DNA of 64,000 nt from the NCBI RefSeq assembly GCF_003366055.1, contig NZ_CP025544.1, forward strand, positions 62,001 to 126,000, written 5' to 3'. How positions within the stretch are numbered: the first letter of the stretch is position 1; each line of letters begins with the position of its first letter. The notes beneath the pieces are model-generated. The model was not told where the DNA came from, searched no databases, and saw nothing but the letters and a program-made list of their open reading frames with translations. Below, one piece after another: positions 35,079 through 42,854 of the stretch. This DNA comes from Candidatus Chromulinivorax destructor. GTDB lineage: Bacteria; Babelota; Babeliae; Babelales; Chromulinivoraceae. The position numbers were made by a program, and so were the translations under genes.

Positions 35079-35588
35079 TTACAAATGTTTGCGTTCTGAC
35101 TGCCACAAGCCACACAACGATATAGCAATAGCATCAGTCACATCTTCTTTTAATGGTTTTGGAATCTGCGGAAAAAGCATAGATAACACTTGAGCAACCT
35201 GCTCTTTGGTTGCAGCTCCGTAGCCAGTGACATTTTGTTTTACTTCTCGCGGCGCAAATTCACAAATAGCAAGACCATGTTGCTGGGCTAATAAATATAA
35301 TATTCCACGAAGGTAGCCAAGCTTTAAAAAAGTTTGAGCATTCTTACCAAGAAAGGGAGTTTCTAATGAAATAACGGTAACACCGTGTAATTTTATTTTT
35401 TCTGTAAAAAGATCATGAAATATTCCTACTTTCACGCTCAGTGATTGAGCAGCAGACATTTTTAAAAATCCATGATCAAGCAAAGTAATCTGATTTTTAT
35501 TTTTTAAACCAGCTGTCAGGCCTGACTGTTTTTTTAAAATTGAATACCCTGTTACTGAAAAACCTGGGTCGATTCCTAAGATTACCAT
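35079..35588 (-). CDS. ruvC: Holliday junction endonuclease RuvC
   Basis: 169 aa from the ATG at 35588 (a GTG two codons upstream is possible). RuvC cuts Holliday junctions as a dimer with RuvAB. The catalytic acids are Asp7 (GIDPG), Glu76 (SLETPF), Asp149 and Asp152 (EDVTDAIAI). The stretch FLGKNAQTFLKLG..RG matches the family. It is a single gene here; ruvA and ruvB are not in the window. Confidence 0.95.
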   Translation of the reverse strand: MVILGIDPGFSVTGYSILKKQSGLTAGLKNKNQITLLDHGFLKMSAAQSLSVKVGIFHDLFTEKIKLHGVTVISLETPFLGKNAQTFLKLGYLRGILYLLAQQHGLAICEFAPREVKQNVTGYGAATKEQVAQVLSMLFPQIPKPLKEDVTDAIAISLCGLWQSERKHL

Positions 35589-35746
35589 GTGCACTCTTTT
35601 TTTCTAGAAGTTATTACTGATCAACAGATTAGAGCTTTCTATTTTTTTTGCAACTTATGATCTGTACATTTTTATTGATTATTAAGATGCTGTACTTGCT
35701 ATACTCAATAAATGGTAGAGTGTCATATTACATTAAGGAGATACGT

Positions 35747-35977
35747 ATGAAAAGTTTGATGAATAAATTAGCAATGGTTGCAGTCGTAGTAGCATTGGTA
35801 ATTGTAGGTTACATGATTGTACAACGTCAAGGAGCTGTGCAAGGTGTTAAAATTCAAGGAAAATTAAAAGATAAAGCTGGAAATAAAGCTGATAGTAATA
35901 AAAAAGACTCTGGAAATGATTGTACACTTGATGCACAATGCAAATCTGGCTCTTGCGTAGATAGTTTTTGTAGTTAA
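35747..35977 (+). CDS. membrane-anchored small protein with Cys-rich tail
   Basis: 76 aa from the ATG at 35747 (AAGGAG upstream). Residues 8-25 form a membrane anchor (MVAVVVALVIVGYMIVQ), then come a short V-K-I-Q segment and a Lys/Asp linker. The C-terminus carries four Cys (CTLDAQCKSGSCVDSFC) that could make two disulfides. The layout (anchor, QG/VQ segment, variable tail) resembles the five-gene array at 38484-39756, but the sequence is more distant. It has a terminator of its own. Confidence 0.7.
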   Translation: MKSLMNKLAMVAVVVALVIVGYMIVQRQGAVQGVKIQGKLKDKAGNKADSNKKDSGNDCTLDAQCKSGSCVDSFCS

Positions 35978-35984
35978 AAATTAC

Positions 35985-36018
35985 AAAAAAGGAGTGATGT
36001 AGGTCACTCCTTTTTTTG
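35985..36018 (+). terminator. rho-independent terminator
   Basis: Perfect 13-bp arms AAAAAAGGAGTGA/TCACTCCTTTTTT with a 6-nt loop. Confidence 0.88.
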
Positions 36019-36049
36019 CTTATGTTTTTTATGAAATTAGGTCAATTTG

Positions 36050-36180
36050 CTTGCCTGGGTGCAGCTGATGTAATCTTTTTTTACTAAAAAAAGTATAATA
36101 GCCAACTCTATACATTTTTGCCAAGCTGAGCCAGCGATATTGTAGATTTTTATGAACATGTACATTTGGTTCTCACGGCA
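36050..36180 (-). mobile_element. MITE-like element, decayed reverse copy
   Basis: Keeps CCAAGCTGAGCCAGCGATAT and the end TTTGGTTCTCACGGCA followed by TA; the distal part (GCCTGGGTGCAGCTGATG) is recognisable but altered. The far end is unclear. Confidence 0.6.
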
Positions 36181-36192
36181 TAGTTTTTGGGC

Positions 36193-36228
36193 ATAAAAAA
36201 AGAAGCCATCTGCGAACAGACGGCTTCC
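36193..36228 (-). terminator. terminator downstream of dnaB
   Basis: Arms GAAGCCATCTG/CAGACGGCTTC (one mismatch), CGAA loop, with a T-run on the minus side. Confidence 0.75.
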
Positions 36229-36289
36229 TTTGCTTTCATACTGATTTAATTGTAACAAATTGTCACAAAAAATCAATTAAATTTTTCAG

Positions 36290-36415
36290 CTACATGATTT
36301 TTTTGAGCATTTGCATCACAACAACTTCATGGCAACAATTATTACGCGGTGACACATCTATAGGAACAAGCCCCAATCGTTTTTCATAATAAGATTTTAT
36401 AAGCTTATTTTTTTA
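36290..36415 (-). pseudogene. possible C-terminal gene remnant
   Basis: An open frame of about 40 codons without a usable start, just past dnaB, reads like protein: KLIKSYYEKRLGLVPIDVSP, then a Cys pair and VVMQMLKKIM before a stop. It may be the end of a lost gene. The call rests only on its composition; chance cannot be excluded. Confidence 0.25.
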
Positions 36416-36431
36416 ACATCATCATTATTTT

Positions 36432-37841
36432 TTAATAATGAGAATCTTCACTATTTCCAGCGGATTCAAATTTTGTTAACTCACGAATAAATTGAAGTGG
36501 CACAGTCCCGGTAGGTCCGTTACGCTGTTTACCAATGATCAGTTCTGCTGATGCAGGATTTTCTGTTTCTGGGTTATACACAATATCACGATACATAAAC
36601 ATAATAACGTCAGCATCCTGCTCGATCGCTCCAGATTCACGAAGATCTGATAGCATTGGTCGTTTATCCATACGAGAGTCAACGGCACGAGATAGCTGTG
36701 ATAATGCGATGATTGGCACACCAAGTTCTTTTGCAAGACCTTTTAATGCACGTGAAATTTCAGAAACCTCTTGATGTCTATTTTCATGTTTTTTATTAGA
36801 GTGCAATAACTGTAAATAATCGACAATCAACATATCAACATCACTTTTTGCTTTCAGCTTACGAGCCTTTGCACGTAACTCCATAATGCTAATACCTGCG
36901 GTATCATCAATAAAGAATTTCATCTGAGCTAAGTCAGCTGCAACGTGCGTCAGTTCAATCCACTCTTCAGAAGATATCGTCGCATTACGAATAGCTTGGT
37001 GATTAATACCCGACTCGGTCGAAAGCAAACGCAGGGTTAACTGCTCTGCTGACATCTCAAGTGAAAAGAATCCGACTGACATTTTATTCTTTGCAGCATT
37101 AACGGCTAAGTTTAAAGCAAATGCGGTTTTACCCATAGAAGGACGAGCTGCTAAAATAACAAGATCACCTTTTTGAAAACCAGATGTCATGTTGTCAAGT
37201 TGTTCAAACGAACTACTTACGCCCGTAACACCTTTGCTGGTACTTTTGATCGATGATAAATGTTGAAACGTTTTACGTAACCAAATATCAAGCTGCACAA
37301 AATCTTTATTTGATGTTCGACTTGAAACTTCAAATATCTTACGTTCTGCATCATCAATAATAGATTCGATATCTTTATCTGACTGATTATAACAGTCGGT
37401 GATAATGCCAACTGATGAATTAATTAACGAACGTAGTGTTGCTTTGCTTTTAACAATTTCAGCATGCTGTTCGATTAATCCAACTGCAGGAATATCTTCT
37501 TGAAGCCCAACTAAGTAAATAACGCCACCAGCAACGCTCATCTCTTTTTGAGCTTCAAGTTGATGTTGAAGTGTAATCATGTCTATACGCTGGCTATTAC
37601 TTGCAAGTGTAGCAATCGCTTGGTAAATAGCTCGGTGCGCAGGCATATAAAAATCTGCAGGCATCAAAATCTCTGCAATTGAATGATAACATTCATCATT
37701 AAGTAAAATTGCTCCCAAAATAGCGCGTTCAGCGTCCACATTGGATGGCAATGACTTACCAAGCATCGATTCAACTGGTTTAACCGTGTCTACTTGTTTT
37801 TTTTGATAGTTATTATTAAATGAAGGATTTTGTTGCGACAT
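36432..37841 (-). CDS. dnaB: replicative DNA helicase DnaB
   Basis: 469 aa, normal for the hexameric helicase at the replication fork. The N-terminal domain spans ~33-135 (NVDAERAILGAILL). The RecA-like domain has Walker A ARPSMGKT (to Thr239), Walker B DMLIVDYLQLL and the DNA-binding loop region RESGAIEQDADVIMF. No intein. It starts 7 bp after rplI, the conserved rplI-dnaB order, and is presumably translated from the same mRNA. Confidence 0.96.
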   Translation of the reverse strand: MSQQNPSFNNNYQKKQVDTVKPVESMLGKSLPSNVDAERAILGAILLNDECYHSIAEILMPADFYMPAHRAIYQAIATLASNSQRIDMITLQHQLEAQKEMSVAGGVIYLVGLQEDIPAVGLIEQHAEIVKSKATLRSLINSSVGIITDCYNQSDKDIESIIDDAERKIFEVSSRTSNKDFVQLDIWLRKTFQHLSSIKSTSKGVTGVSSSFEQLDNMTSGFQKGDLVILAARPSMGKTAFALNLAVNAAKNKMSVGFFSLEMSAEQLTLRLLSTESGINHQAIRNATISSEEWIELTHVAADLAQMKFFIDDTAGISIMELRAKARKLKAKSDVDMLIVDYLQLLHSNKKHENRHQEVSEISRALKGLAKELGVPIIALSQLSRAVDSRMDKRPMLSDLRESGAIEQDADVIMFMYRDIVYNPETENPASAELIIGKQRNGPTGTVPLQFIRELTKFESAGNSEDSHY

Positions 37842-37848
37842 AAATTTT

Positions 37849-38289
37849 TTACGCTATGACTTGAAGAGTAAACTGTGTTTGAACTTTTGGAGATAATTTA
37901 ATAGTAACCATAAACGTACCTTTTTCTTTGATAGCTTTTTCAAAGATTACTTGGTTTTTTTCAATGGTAATATTCTGTTCTTTTAACAAATCAACAACTT
38001 CTGTTGAGCTAATAGCTGCATACAGTTTATTGTTATCTTGTACTGTTTTTTTAATTTTTAATGATAATTTTGAAATCTCATCTGCAAGCAAACTTGCTGT
38101 TGAATCGATAATAGCTGCACGATTTTGTACATTACGAGCTTTTTCTTTGTATAAAGCTTCATTTTCTTTTGTTACTTCTACCGCAAGTTTATTTGGGAAT
38201 AAAAAGTTTTTTGCATAACCGCTTGAAACCTTGATGATTTCGTTTTTTAAACCAACGTGTACAATGTTTTTTAATAGAAATACGTTCAT
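37849..38289 (-). CDS. rplI: 50S ribosomal protein L9
   Basis: 146 aa. The N-terminal domain is clear: MNVFLLKNIVHVGLKNEIIK followed by VSSGYAKNFLFPNKLAVEVT, the rRNA-binding part. A long connecting helix (~45-75) and the C-terminal domain follow. rpsF, ssb and rpsR, often upstream of rplI, are not here; the microprotein array lies upstream instead. Confidence 0.95.
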   Translation of the reverse strand: MNVFLLKNIVHVGLKNEIIKVSSGYAKNFLFPNKLAVEVTKENEALYKEKARNVQNRAAIIDSTASLLADEISKLSLKIKKTVQDNNKLYAAISSTEVVDLLKEQNITIEKNQVIFEKAIKEKGTFMVTIKLSPKVQTQFTLQVIA

Positions 38290-38398
38290 GTTTTACCTTT
38301 TAAGAAAATTACATCATAACTTACTTATTAAAGTATAGCGCAAATAACAAATTAATTAAGATTTTTGGATAAAAGGTTTATGAAACATTAATTCTAAG

Positions 38399-38428
38399 AA
38401 TAAGAGCGCATGTGTATGCGCTCTTATT
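38399..38428 (-). terminator. terminator of the microprotein array
   Basis: Perfect 13-bp arms AATAAGAGCGCAT/ATGCGCTCTTATT with a GTGT loop, between the last array gene and rplI. Confidence 0.75.
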
Positions 38429-38483
38429 GTATCTATCTGTAAAAATCTAGATTTACAAGACTCACCAATATGTATAGTATTAT

Positions 38484-38669
38484 CTAGTATATGCCCATCT
38501 CTATATCTTTTATCTTTTTATCCAATTCCGCTGTTTTTTTATCTACTTGCGCTTTATGATTACTTTGCACAACTACAGTTGCACTATGCGTATGCAAGTA
38601 ACGATTTACAAACACATATCCAGCGATTCCTAATGCAACACCTAAAGCGATGGTAATTAAATTTTTCAT
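38484..38669 (-). CDS. membrane-anchored microprotein, array member 5
   Basis: 61 aa from the ATG at 38669. The N-terminal ~35 residues are nearly identical to four upstream neighbours: MKNLITIALGVALGIAGYV as a transmembrane anchor, then NRYLHTHSATVVVQ. The tail is unique (SNHKAQVDKK to MGIY, Lys/Asp-rich). The start overlaps the upstream stop region (TAG-T-ATG) and its ribosome-binding site GGAGAATAGT lies inside the upstream gene, so translation is coupled. A longer reading of this frame exists but lacks the conserved start. Confidence 0.8.
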   Translation of the reverse strand: MKNLITIALGVALGIAGYVFVNRYLHTHSATVVVQSNHKAQVDKKTAELDKKIKDIEMGIY

Positions 38670-38670
38670 A

Positions 38671-38919
38671 CTATTCTCCGAAAAGATGCATGCTTGAACC
38701 ACTATCATCCACGCCCGAATGCCTATCATAAGAATGAATAGTTTCTTCTGGAGTATATTGATTGTATTGATTAATCGTTCCTTCCGGATTATAAGAATCT
38801 TTAACAGGTGTCTTCTGCACAACAACTATAGAACTATGAGTATGCAAGTAACGATTTACAACAACGTACCCTGCGATTCCTAATGCAACGCCTAAAGCGA
38901 TGGTGATTAACTGTTTCAT
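38671..38919 (-). CDS. membrane-anchored microprotein, array member 4
   Basis: 82 aa. Same anchor (MKQLITIALGVALGIAGYVV) and linker (NRYLHTHSSIVVVQ) as its neighbours. The unique tail is polar and Tyr/Gln-rich (NQYNQYTPEETIHSYDRHSG), with no Cys. Ribosome-binding site AGGAGAATAGT as in the other members. Confidence 0.8.
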   Translation of the reverse strand: MKQLITIALGVALGIAGYVVVNRYLHTHSSIVVVQKTPVKDSYNPEGTINQYNQYTPEETIHSYDRHSGVDDSGSSMHLFGE

Positions 38920-38940
38920 ACTATTCTCCTTTATATATTA

Positions 38941-39156
38941 TTATGCATATAGAAGATACTCATCAGGTTCCTGTAGAAGATACTCATCAGGTTCCTGTTG
39001 ATCCCGCTGCTGCCACTCCAGCTGATATTCATTCTGCACATTCTGCCAATTCTGCACAACTACAGTTGCACTATGCGTAGTAAGATAACGATTTACAACA
39101 ACGTACCCAGCGATTCCTAACGCAACGCCTAAAGCGATGGTAAGTAACAACTTCAT
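38941..39156 (-). CDS. membrane-anchored microprotein, array member 3
   Basis: 71 aa. Anchor MKLLLTIALGVALGIAGYVV and linker NRYLTTHSATVVVQ. The tail holds a duplicated 8-residue unit (QEPDEYLL twice), showing how tails can change by short tandem duplication. Same ribosome-binding site as its neighbours. Confidence 0.8.
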   Translation of the reverse strand: MKLLLTIALGVALGIAGYVVVNRYLTTHSATVVVQNWQNVQNEYQLEWQQRDQQEPDEYLLQEPDEYLLYA

Positions 39157-39171
39157 ACTATTCTCCTTTTT

Positions 39172-39438
39172 TTATTTTCTCTCTGCGCTATTCACTGCGT
39201 TTTCAGCATCTTTAGACGCATTTTGAGCTTTTTTAACTGTATTTTCATCATTATTATTTACGACTGCACGTCTTTGCACAACAACTGTTTCATCATGATT
39301 TTTATTATGATGTGATTCTTTAGCAGGCCCCATCTGCACAACGACAGTTGCACTATGCGTAGTAAGATAACGATTTACAACAACATATCCAGCGATTCCT
39401 AATGCAACACCTAAAGCGATGGTAATTAACTGTTTCAT
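39172..39438 (-). CDS. membrane-anchored microprotein, array member 2
   Basis: 88 aa. Anchor and linker as in member 3. The tail includes a second ETVVVQRRAVV, a partial repeat of the linker, and a charged helical end (KKAQNASKDAENAVNSAERK). Same AGGAGAATAGT before the ATG. Confidence 0.8.
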   Translation of the reverse strand: MKQLITIALGVALGIAGYVVVNRYLTTHSATVVVQMGPAKESHHNKNHDETVVVQRRAVVNNNDENTVKKAQNASKDAENAVNSAERK

Positions 39439-39507
39439 ACTATTCTCCTTTATTAAAAACTACTTATAAACTATCCTTGGTGTACAAGAGTGCTTAAAAT
39501 TTTATTT

Positions 39508-39756
39508 TTAAACAGCTGCTTTTACATCTTTTTCAGCTTGCTTTGTAAATTTATTTATTGATTTATTATCCCAAGAACTAGTTGTTCCATATTGAGTATT
39601 CGTTGATTCTGAACCATTATCATATCCATGATATATGCCGCTATCAATACCTTGTATTTTAACTGTAGCACTATGACTTGTGCAATATTCATTGACAACC
39701 ATGTAGCCAGCAATTCCTAATGCAACGCCAATAGCGATCATAATTAAATTTTTCAT
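39508..39756 (-). CDS. membrane-anchored microprotein, array member 1
   Basis: 82 aa, the first and most diverged member. Anchor MKNLIMIAIGVALGIAGYMV, linker NEYCTSHSATVKIQ with one Cys. The tail is Gly/Ser/Asn/Tyr-rich with a basic helical end (KFTKQAEKDVKAAV). The group promoter presumably lies between this gene and the divergent pentapeptide gene at 39937. Confidence 0.8.
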   Translation of the reverse strand: MKNLIMIAIGVALGIAGYMVVNEYCTSHSATVKIQGIDSGIYHGYDNGSESTNTQYGTTSSWDNKSINKFTKQAEKDVKAAV

Positions 39757-39936
39757 ACTATTCTCCTTTTTTTAGTTTTTTGATTCTGAATATAATTTAC
39801 TATATACCCGTCAGGAAAATCAATGCTAATTGAATTAATTCAAAGCTTTCCCTTGATCATTGAAATCCATTCTGAAATAATGGTACGCTGTTTTTATAAA
39901 AAATTAGTACATTATTGTCATAAAATTTGGATACAC

Positions 39937-40710
39937 ATGAAAAAAATTTTAATAGCTTTTAGCCTATTTTCGACCACATTGGTATATTGTGATATTAATA
40001 CATCAGTAATAAACCCAACTATAGATTCTGAGCTTATGCAAACAGCTAAGTTTTCAAAAAAAGATAATATACAAAATTTTTCAACGACAGGAATCTGTAT
40101 AAATTGTGATCTATCAAATATAGATTTTCGTAAAATTATAAAAAAGCTCAAAGAAGAATATATTTCGATTGATCTGGAAAGTAGCGATGTCAATGGGTCT
40201 GATTTTTCAGTGATAGAATATGAAAATGAAAAAGTCTACGCTCATTTAGCAGGAGGCAATTTTAAAAATGGTAACTTGAGTAAAACTAATTTATCGTACG
40301 CTAACTTAACAAACGCTATTTTAACAAAGGCAGATTTATCTAACTCTAATTTATCGTATGCTAACTTAAGCGGAGCTAATCTTGCTGGCGCAGATTTAAC
40401 AGGAGTCGACTTATCTTTTGCTAATTTAAGTGGGGCTAATCTAACGGGCGCTAACTTAACAGGTGCTAAATTAGTAGGCGCAAATTTAAATGGAGCTATT
40501 TTATCTAATAGCAATATCTCAAAAGCTAACTTTACCGACGCTGATTTAACTAATACAATCTTGAAAAATATCACTAAATTTCAAGGGGTTATTTTATCAG
40601 ATAGAACTATTATTAATGGAACTGATTTTACTGGTACTAAGTTAACTCAAAATGAGGTAAAAAATGCTGACATGACATACGCAATTGGATACTACCCAAC
40701 AAAGCAATAA
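39937..40710 (+). CDS. secreted pentapeptide-repeat protein
   Basis: 257 aa from the ATG at 39937; an upstream in-frame start at 39823 would bury the signal peptide. Signal peptide MKKILIAFSLFSTTLVYC. About 20 pentapeptide repeats cover ~100-220 (LSNSNLSYANLSGANLAGAD, LTGANLTGAKLVGAN), forming a right-handed beta-helix. An earlier CINCDLSNIDF starts the coil. It shares the fold, but little sequence, with the frameshifted gene at 28001. A perfect palindromic terminator follows. Confidence 0.88.
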   Translation: MKKILIAFSLFSTTLVYCDINTSVINPTIDSELMQTAKFSKKDNIQNFSTTGICINCDLSNIDFRKIIKKLKEEYISIDLESSDVNGSDFSVIEYENEKVYAHLAGGNFKNGNLSKTNLSYANLTNAILTKADLSNSNLSYANLSGANLAGADLTGVDLSFANLSGANLTGANLTGAKLVGANLNGAILSNSNISKANFTDADLTNTILKNITKFQGVILSDRTIINGTDFTGTKLTQNEVKNADMTYAIGYYPTKQ

Positions 40711-40733
40711 GCCTTGATACATTTATGAGATTA

Positions 40734-40769
40734 CAAGAGCCAAGGTCATGACCTTGGCTCTTGTTTTTT
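40734..40769. terminator. perfect 30-bp palindromic terminator
   Basis: Loop-less arms CAAGAGCCAAGGTCA/TGACCTTGGCTCTTG and then TTTTTT. Confidence 0.9.
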
Positions 40770-40946
40770 AACAGAATATAAACTGTAAATTCTCGGAGTT
40801 TTGGTAAAAATCATAAGATAAGAATTGAGTCATTTTAGTGAGGTTGCTGCACTTTACACTATATTTGTCATTAAATTATGTAAAACTGATTAAAAATTGC
40901 TTATAATATGCCTATATGAAAATTATTTGAAATAAAGAAAATTATA

Positions 40947-41450
40947 ATGATAAAAAATTTCTTAATTATAGCTTGCATGGCGATAACGATTATATATCCA
41001 TCAGAATATGAATCAGATGCAGAAACAGTTGTAGAAAAATTTGATATGAATCAATTTCACCAAGAGCAGAATATCTATGCATTTTTGCACCAACTCAACA
41101 ATCAATATGCTCACTACCACACTCAAGAAGAAACGTTAAGAGAAAGCCCTCCTTATACATGTCCATCATGCATAATTGATCCTCTTACAATGCTGCGTAA
41201 TGCATGCGCTGTTCCATCAGCGCAATGTGCAGAATCAAAATGTATTACAGCATCTGATTGTTGCTGCGAAAAAATTCTTTGCAATGTTGAAAAAACATAC
41301 TTTAACCAAACAGTAACAAGTTGTTGCAAGCTAACATGCGCTACGCTCTGTGTACCTGTATGTAAGCATGTCGTTACACCTGATTGTATTCGATGTTTAT
41401 GCTTTACGGCAGGATGTTACTGGTTGGATGCCAAAAAAGAATCAAAGTAG
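40947..41450 (+). CDS. secreted Cys-rich protein
   Basis: 167 aa with a signal peptide (residues 1-17) and an acidic section to ~residue 55. The C-terminal two thirds hold more than 20 Cys, many in pairs or CxC/CxxC spacing (CPSC, SDCCCEK, TSCCKLTC, CIRCLC). It could be disulfide-rich or bind metal. No named family fits from memory. It stands alone, convergent with the M48 gene. Confidence 0.75.
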   Translation: MIKNFLIIACMAITIIYPSEYESDAETVVEKFDMNQFHQEQNIYAFLHQLNNQYAHYHTQEETLRESPPYTCPSCIIDPLTMLRNACAVPSAQCAESKCITASDCCCEKILCNVEKTYFNQTVTSCCKLTCATLCVPVCKHVVTPDCIRCLCFTAGCYWLDAKKESK

Positions 41451-41548
41451 TTGTTATAAAGCAGCAAAACAAGTGTTGATATGGCACAAGTGATAGTGAT
41501 TAGGTATACAACGTTACCTGTACGTAGCAAATAATCCAAGAGATACAT

Positions 41549-41588
41549 AAAAAAAGAGCCAAAGTTTTTAGACCTCGGCTCTTTTTTA
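41549..41588. terminator. bidirectional terminator
   Basis: Arms AAAAAAGAGCC/GGCTCTTTTTT around a 16-nt loop, between convergent genes. Confidence 0.8.
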
Positions 41589-41604
41589 TTTTTTAAAAAC
41601 TCAG

Positions 41605-42480
41605 TTATTTTACGTGTGCAAGTTCTCGGCGAGCAATTTCTTTTTGCACAGCTATAAGACGAGATGCGCTTGACGGATGTGTAGAAGTTATTTCTACGAA
41701 TTTTTGATATTTCAAAGGGGATATTTCTGAAATATTTGATTCAAAGGAGATATTTTTTTCAAAAAATTGCGCATAACCACGAAGTGCTGCTAGATCTGCA
41801 TGCTTACAAACAAAAGCATCTGCCTGTATTTCGTTTTGACGGGAATCATAGAGTGCGGCTAAAGAACCAACTGTAGACATGGTAGAAAACAAACCAATTC
41901 GCCTTGGCATGCTTTTAGTTAAATTCCACAACGAACCGTACAAGTTTTTTGCCGATGGGGTTTGTGCAACTTTTTTCATATAATCTTGATAGCATATTTC
42001 TAAAGGGACAAGAGTTCCTAGCATAAAAAATAAAGATTTAATATTATGATTATGCTCAATATGCCCCGCTTCATGAAGCACAATTCCCTCAAATCCGGCA
42101 AGCTTTTCAATTTTAGCTTGAACCTCTGTATCATTTTCAGGCACTTGCTCAATAGTTATAAGATCATAAAAAGGAGCGTAAATTATATGATGATCCATAT
42201 CGGCAGCCCAGATAATTCCAGATTTAAATTTCTTTTGATCAAGATGAGCTTCTGGATATTTCATTGCAAGATCTTTATACCACGCTAAAGAATGTGGGAA
42301 AATCTGAGCATCAATCGAATCTGCTTCTTTGTAGGTAGAATAATCATATGCTCTCTTTGTTAATGCAGCACCAGTTACAAGCGAAAACCCACTCAGCCGA
42401 GTTATAAACGATGCTTGGCATATCTGACCACCAAACAACAATGAACAGAGTACTATCATATTTTTTTGTAATTTCTGCAT
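41605..42480 (-). CDS. secreted M48-family metallopeptidase
   Basis: 291 aa. A signal peptide (cleavage near CQAS) marks it as exported. The zinc motif HEAGH is at residues 136-140 (VLHEAGHIEHNH), with a likely third ligand in NEIQADAF, as in M48 proteases (HtpX, BepA, Oma1-like). C-terminal STHPSSASRL is a further M48 hallmark. There are no TPR repeats. A role in outer-membrane or periplasmic protein quality control is inferred. A near-consensus promoter lies just upstream. Confidence 0.88.
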   Translation of the reverse strand: MQKLQKNMIVLCSLLFGGQICQASFITRLSGFSLVTGAALTKRAYDYSTYKEADSIDAQIFPHSLAWYKDLAMKYPEAHLDQKKFKSGIIWAADMDHHIIYAPFYDLITIEQVPENDTEVQAKIEKLAGFEGIVLHEAGHIEHNHNIKSLFFMLGTLVPLEICYQDYMKKVAQTPSAKNLYGSLWNLTKSMPRRIGLFSTMSTVGSLAALYDSRQNEIQADAFVCKHADLAALRGYAQFFEKNISFESNISEISPLKYQKFVEITSTHPSSASRLIAVQKEIARRELAHVK

Positions 42481-42494
42481 ACATGTAATCTTTT

Positions 42495-42695
42495 TTAATT
42501 TACTGATAGGATATTTATTTTATTCATAATAACTTGCATTGCACAATCTGTCAAAAGAGTCGGGTTTTTATTTAAAATAAATAACATGGCATACAAGGCA
42601 AACTTGTCGTAATATACAAACAACATCGGGTTATCAGCAGCAAGAGTATTAAGCTCATGTAAAAATAGTATAAAAATTGTAGGCACTTTATTCAA
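42495..42695 (-). CDS. doubtful small protein
   Basis: 66 codons from a TTG. The composition (FLHELNTLAADNPMLFVYYD and onward) looks protein-like, but there is no ATG near the start and the M48 promoter lies inside it. It may be the 5' leader region only. Listed for completeness. Confidence 0.2.
   Translation of the reverse strand: MNKVPTIFILFLHELNTLAADNPMLFVYYDKFALYAMLFILNKNPTLLTDCAMQVIMNKINILSVN
42526..42554 (-). promoter_or_regulatory. sigma70-type promoter for the M48 gene
   Basis: TTGACA, exactly 17 nt, then TATTAT on the minus strand, about 45 bp before the ATG at 42480. Confidence 0.7.
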
Positions 42696-42846
42696 AAATT
42701 TTTCTTTATAATGATAAAAAGAGGCACGAGATCAATACATACGACTTGTAAAATATGAGCGTAATACTATCATATTTTATACATGGCACATATAAAATAC
42801 GATGAATACCAGATGCAAGGTAATAGCTAAAAAAGCTTGTTACCAT

Positions 42847-42854
42847 GATATAAT
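42847..42854 (+). promoter_or_regulatory. extended -10 promoter (TGATATAAT region)
   Basis: TG-A-TATAAT (TG at 42846-42847) with no clear -35. Downstream lies a GC-richer non-coding section with only a 23-codon frame (42919-42990), so it might start a small RNA or a long leader. Confidence 0.35.

Larger units (their letters stand above)
35978..36431. other. gene-free stretch
   Basis: 454 bp between the small protein at 35747 and the dnaB 3' end. It holds two terminators, a decayed MITE-like copy and, at 36290-36415, a possible coding remnant. Confidence 0.6.

Noticed and set aside
35960-35977. C-terminal SFCS of the Cys-tailed small protein as a CaaX box
   Set aside because: Cys is second from the end, not fourth; it does not fit the motif.
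36037-36276. 79-codon open frame on the minus strand
   Set aside because: It lies across a decayed mobile-element copy and a terminator and has no conserved features.
38671-38825. Upstream extension of the last microprotein (38484) by 52 codons
   Set aside because: The conserved anchor and the ribosome-binding site place the start at 38669; the extension overlaps the preceding gene.
38660-39770. Evenly spaced near-identical ~110-bp repeats considered as CRISPR or phage repeats
   Set aside because: Each is the ribosome-binding site and first ~35 codons of a microprotein gene, with coding sequence between.
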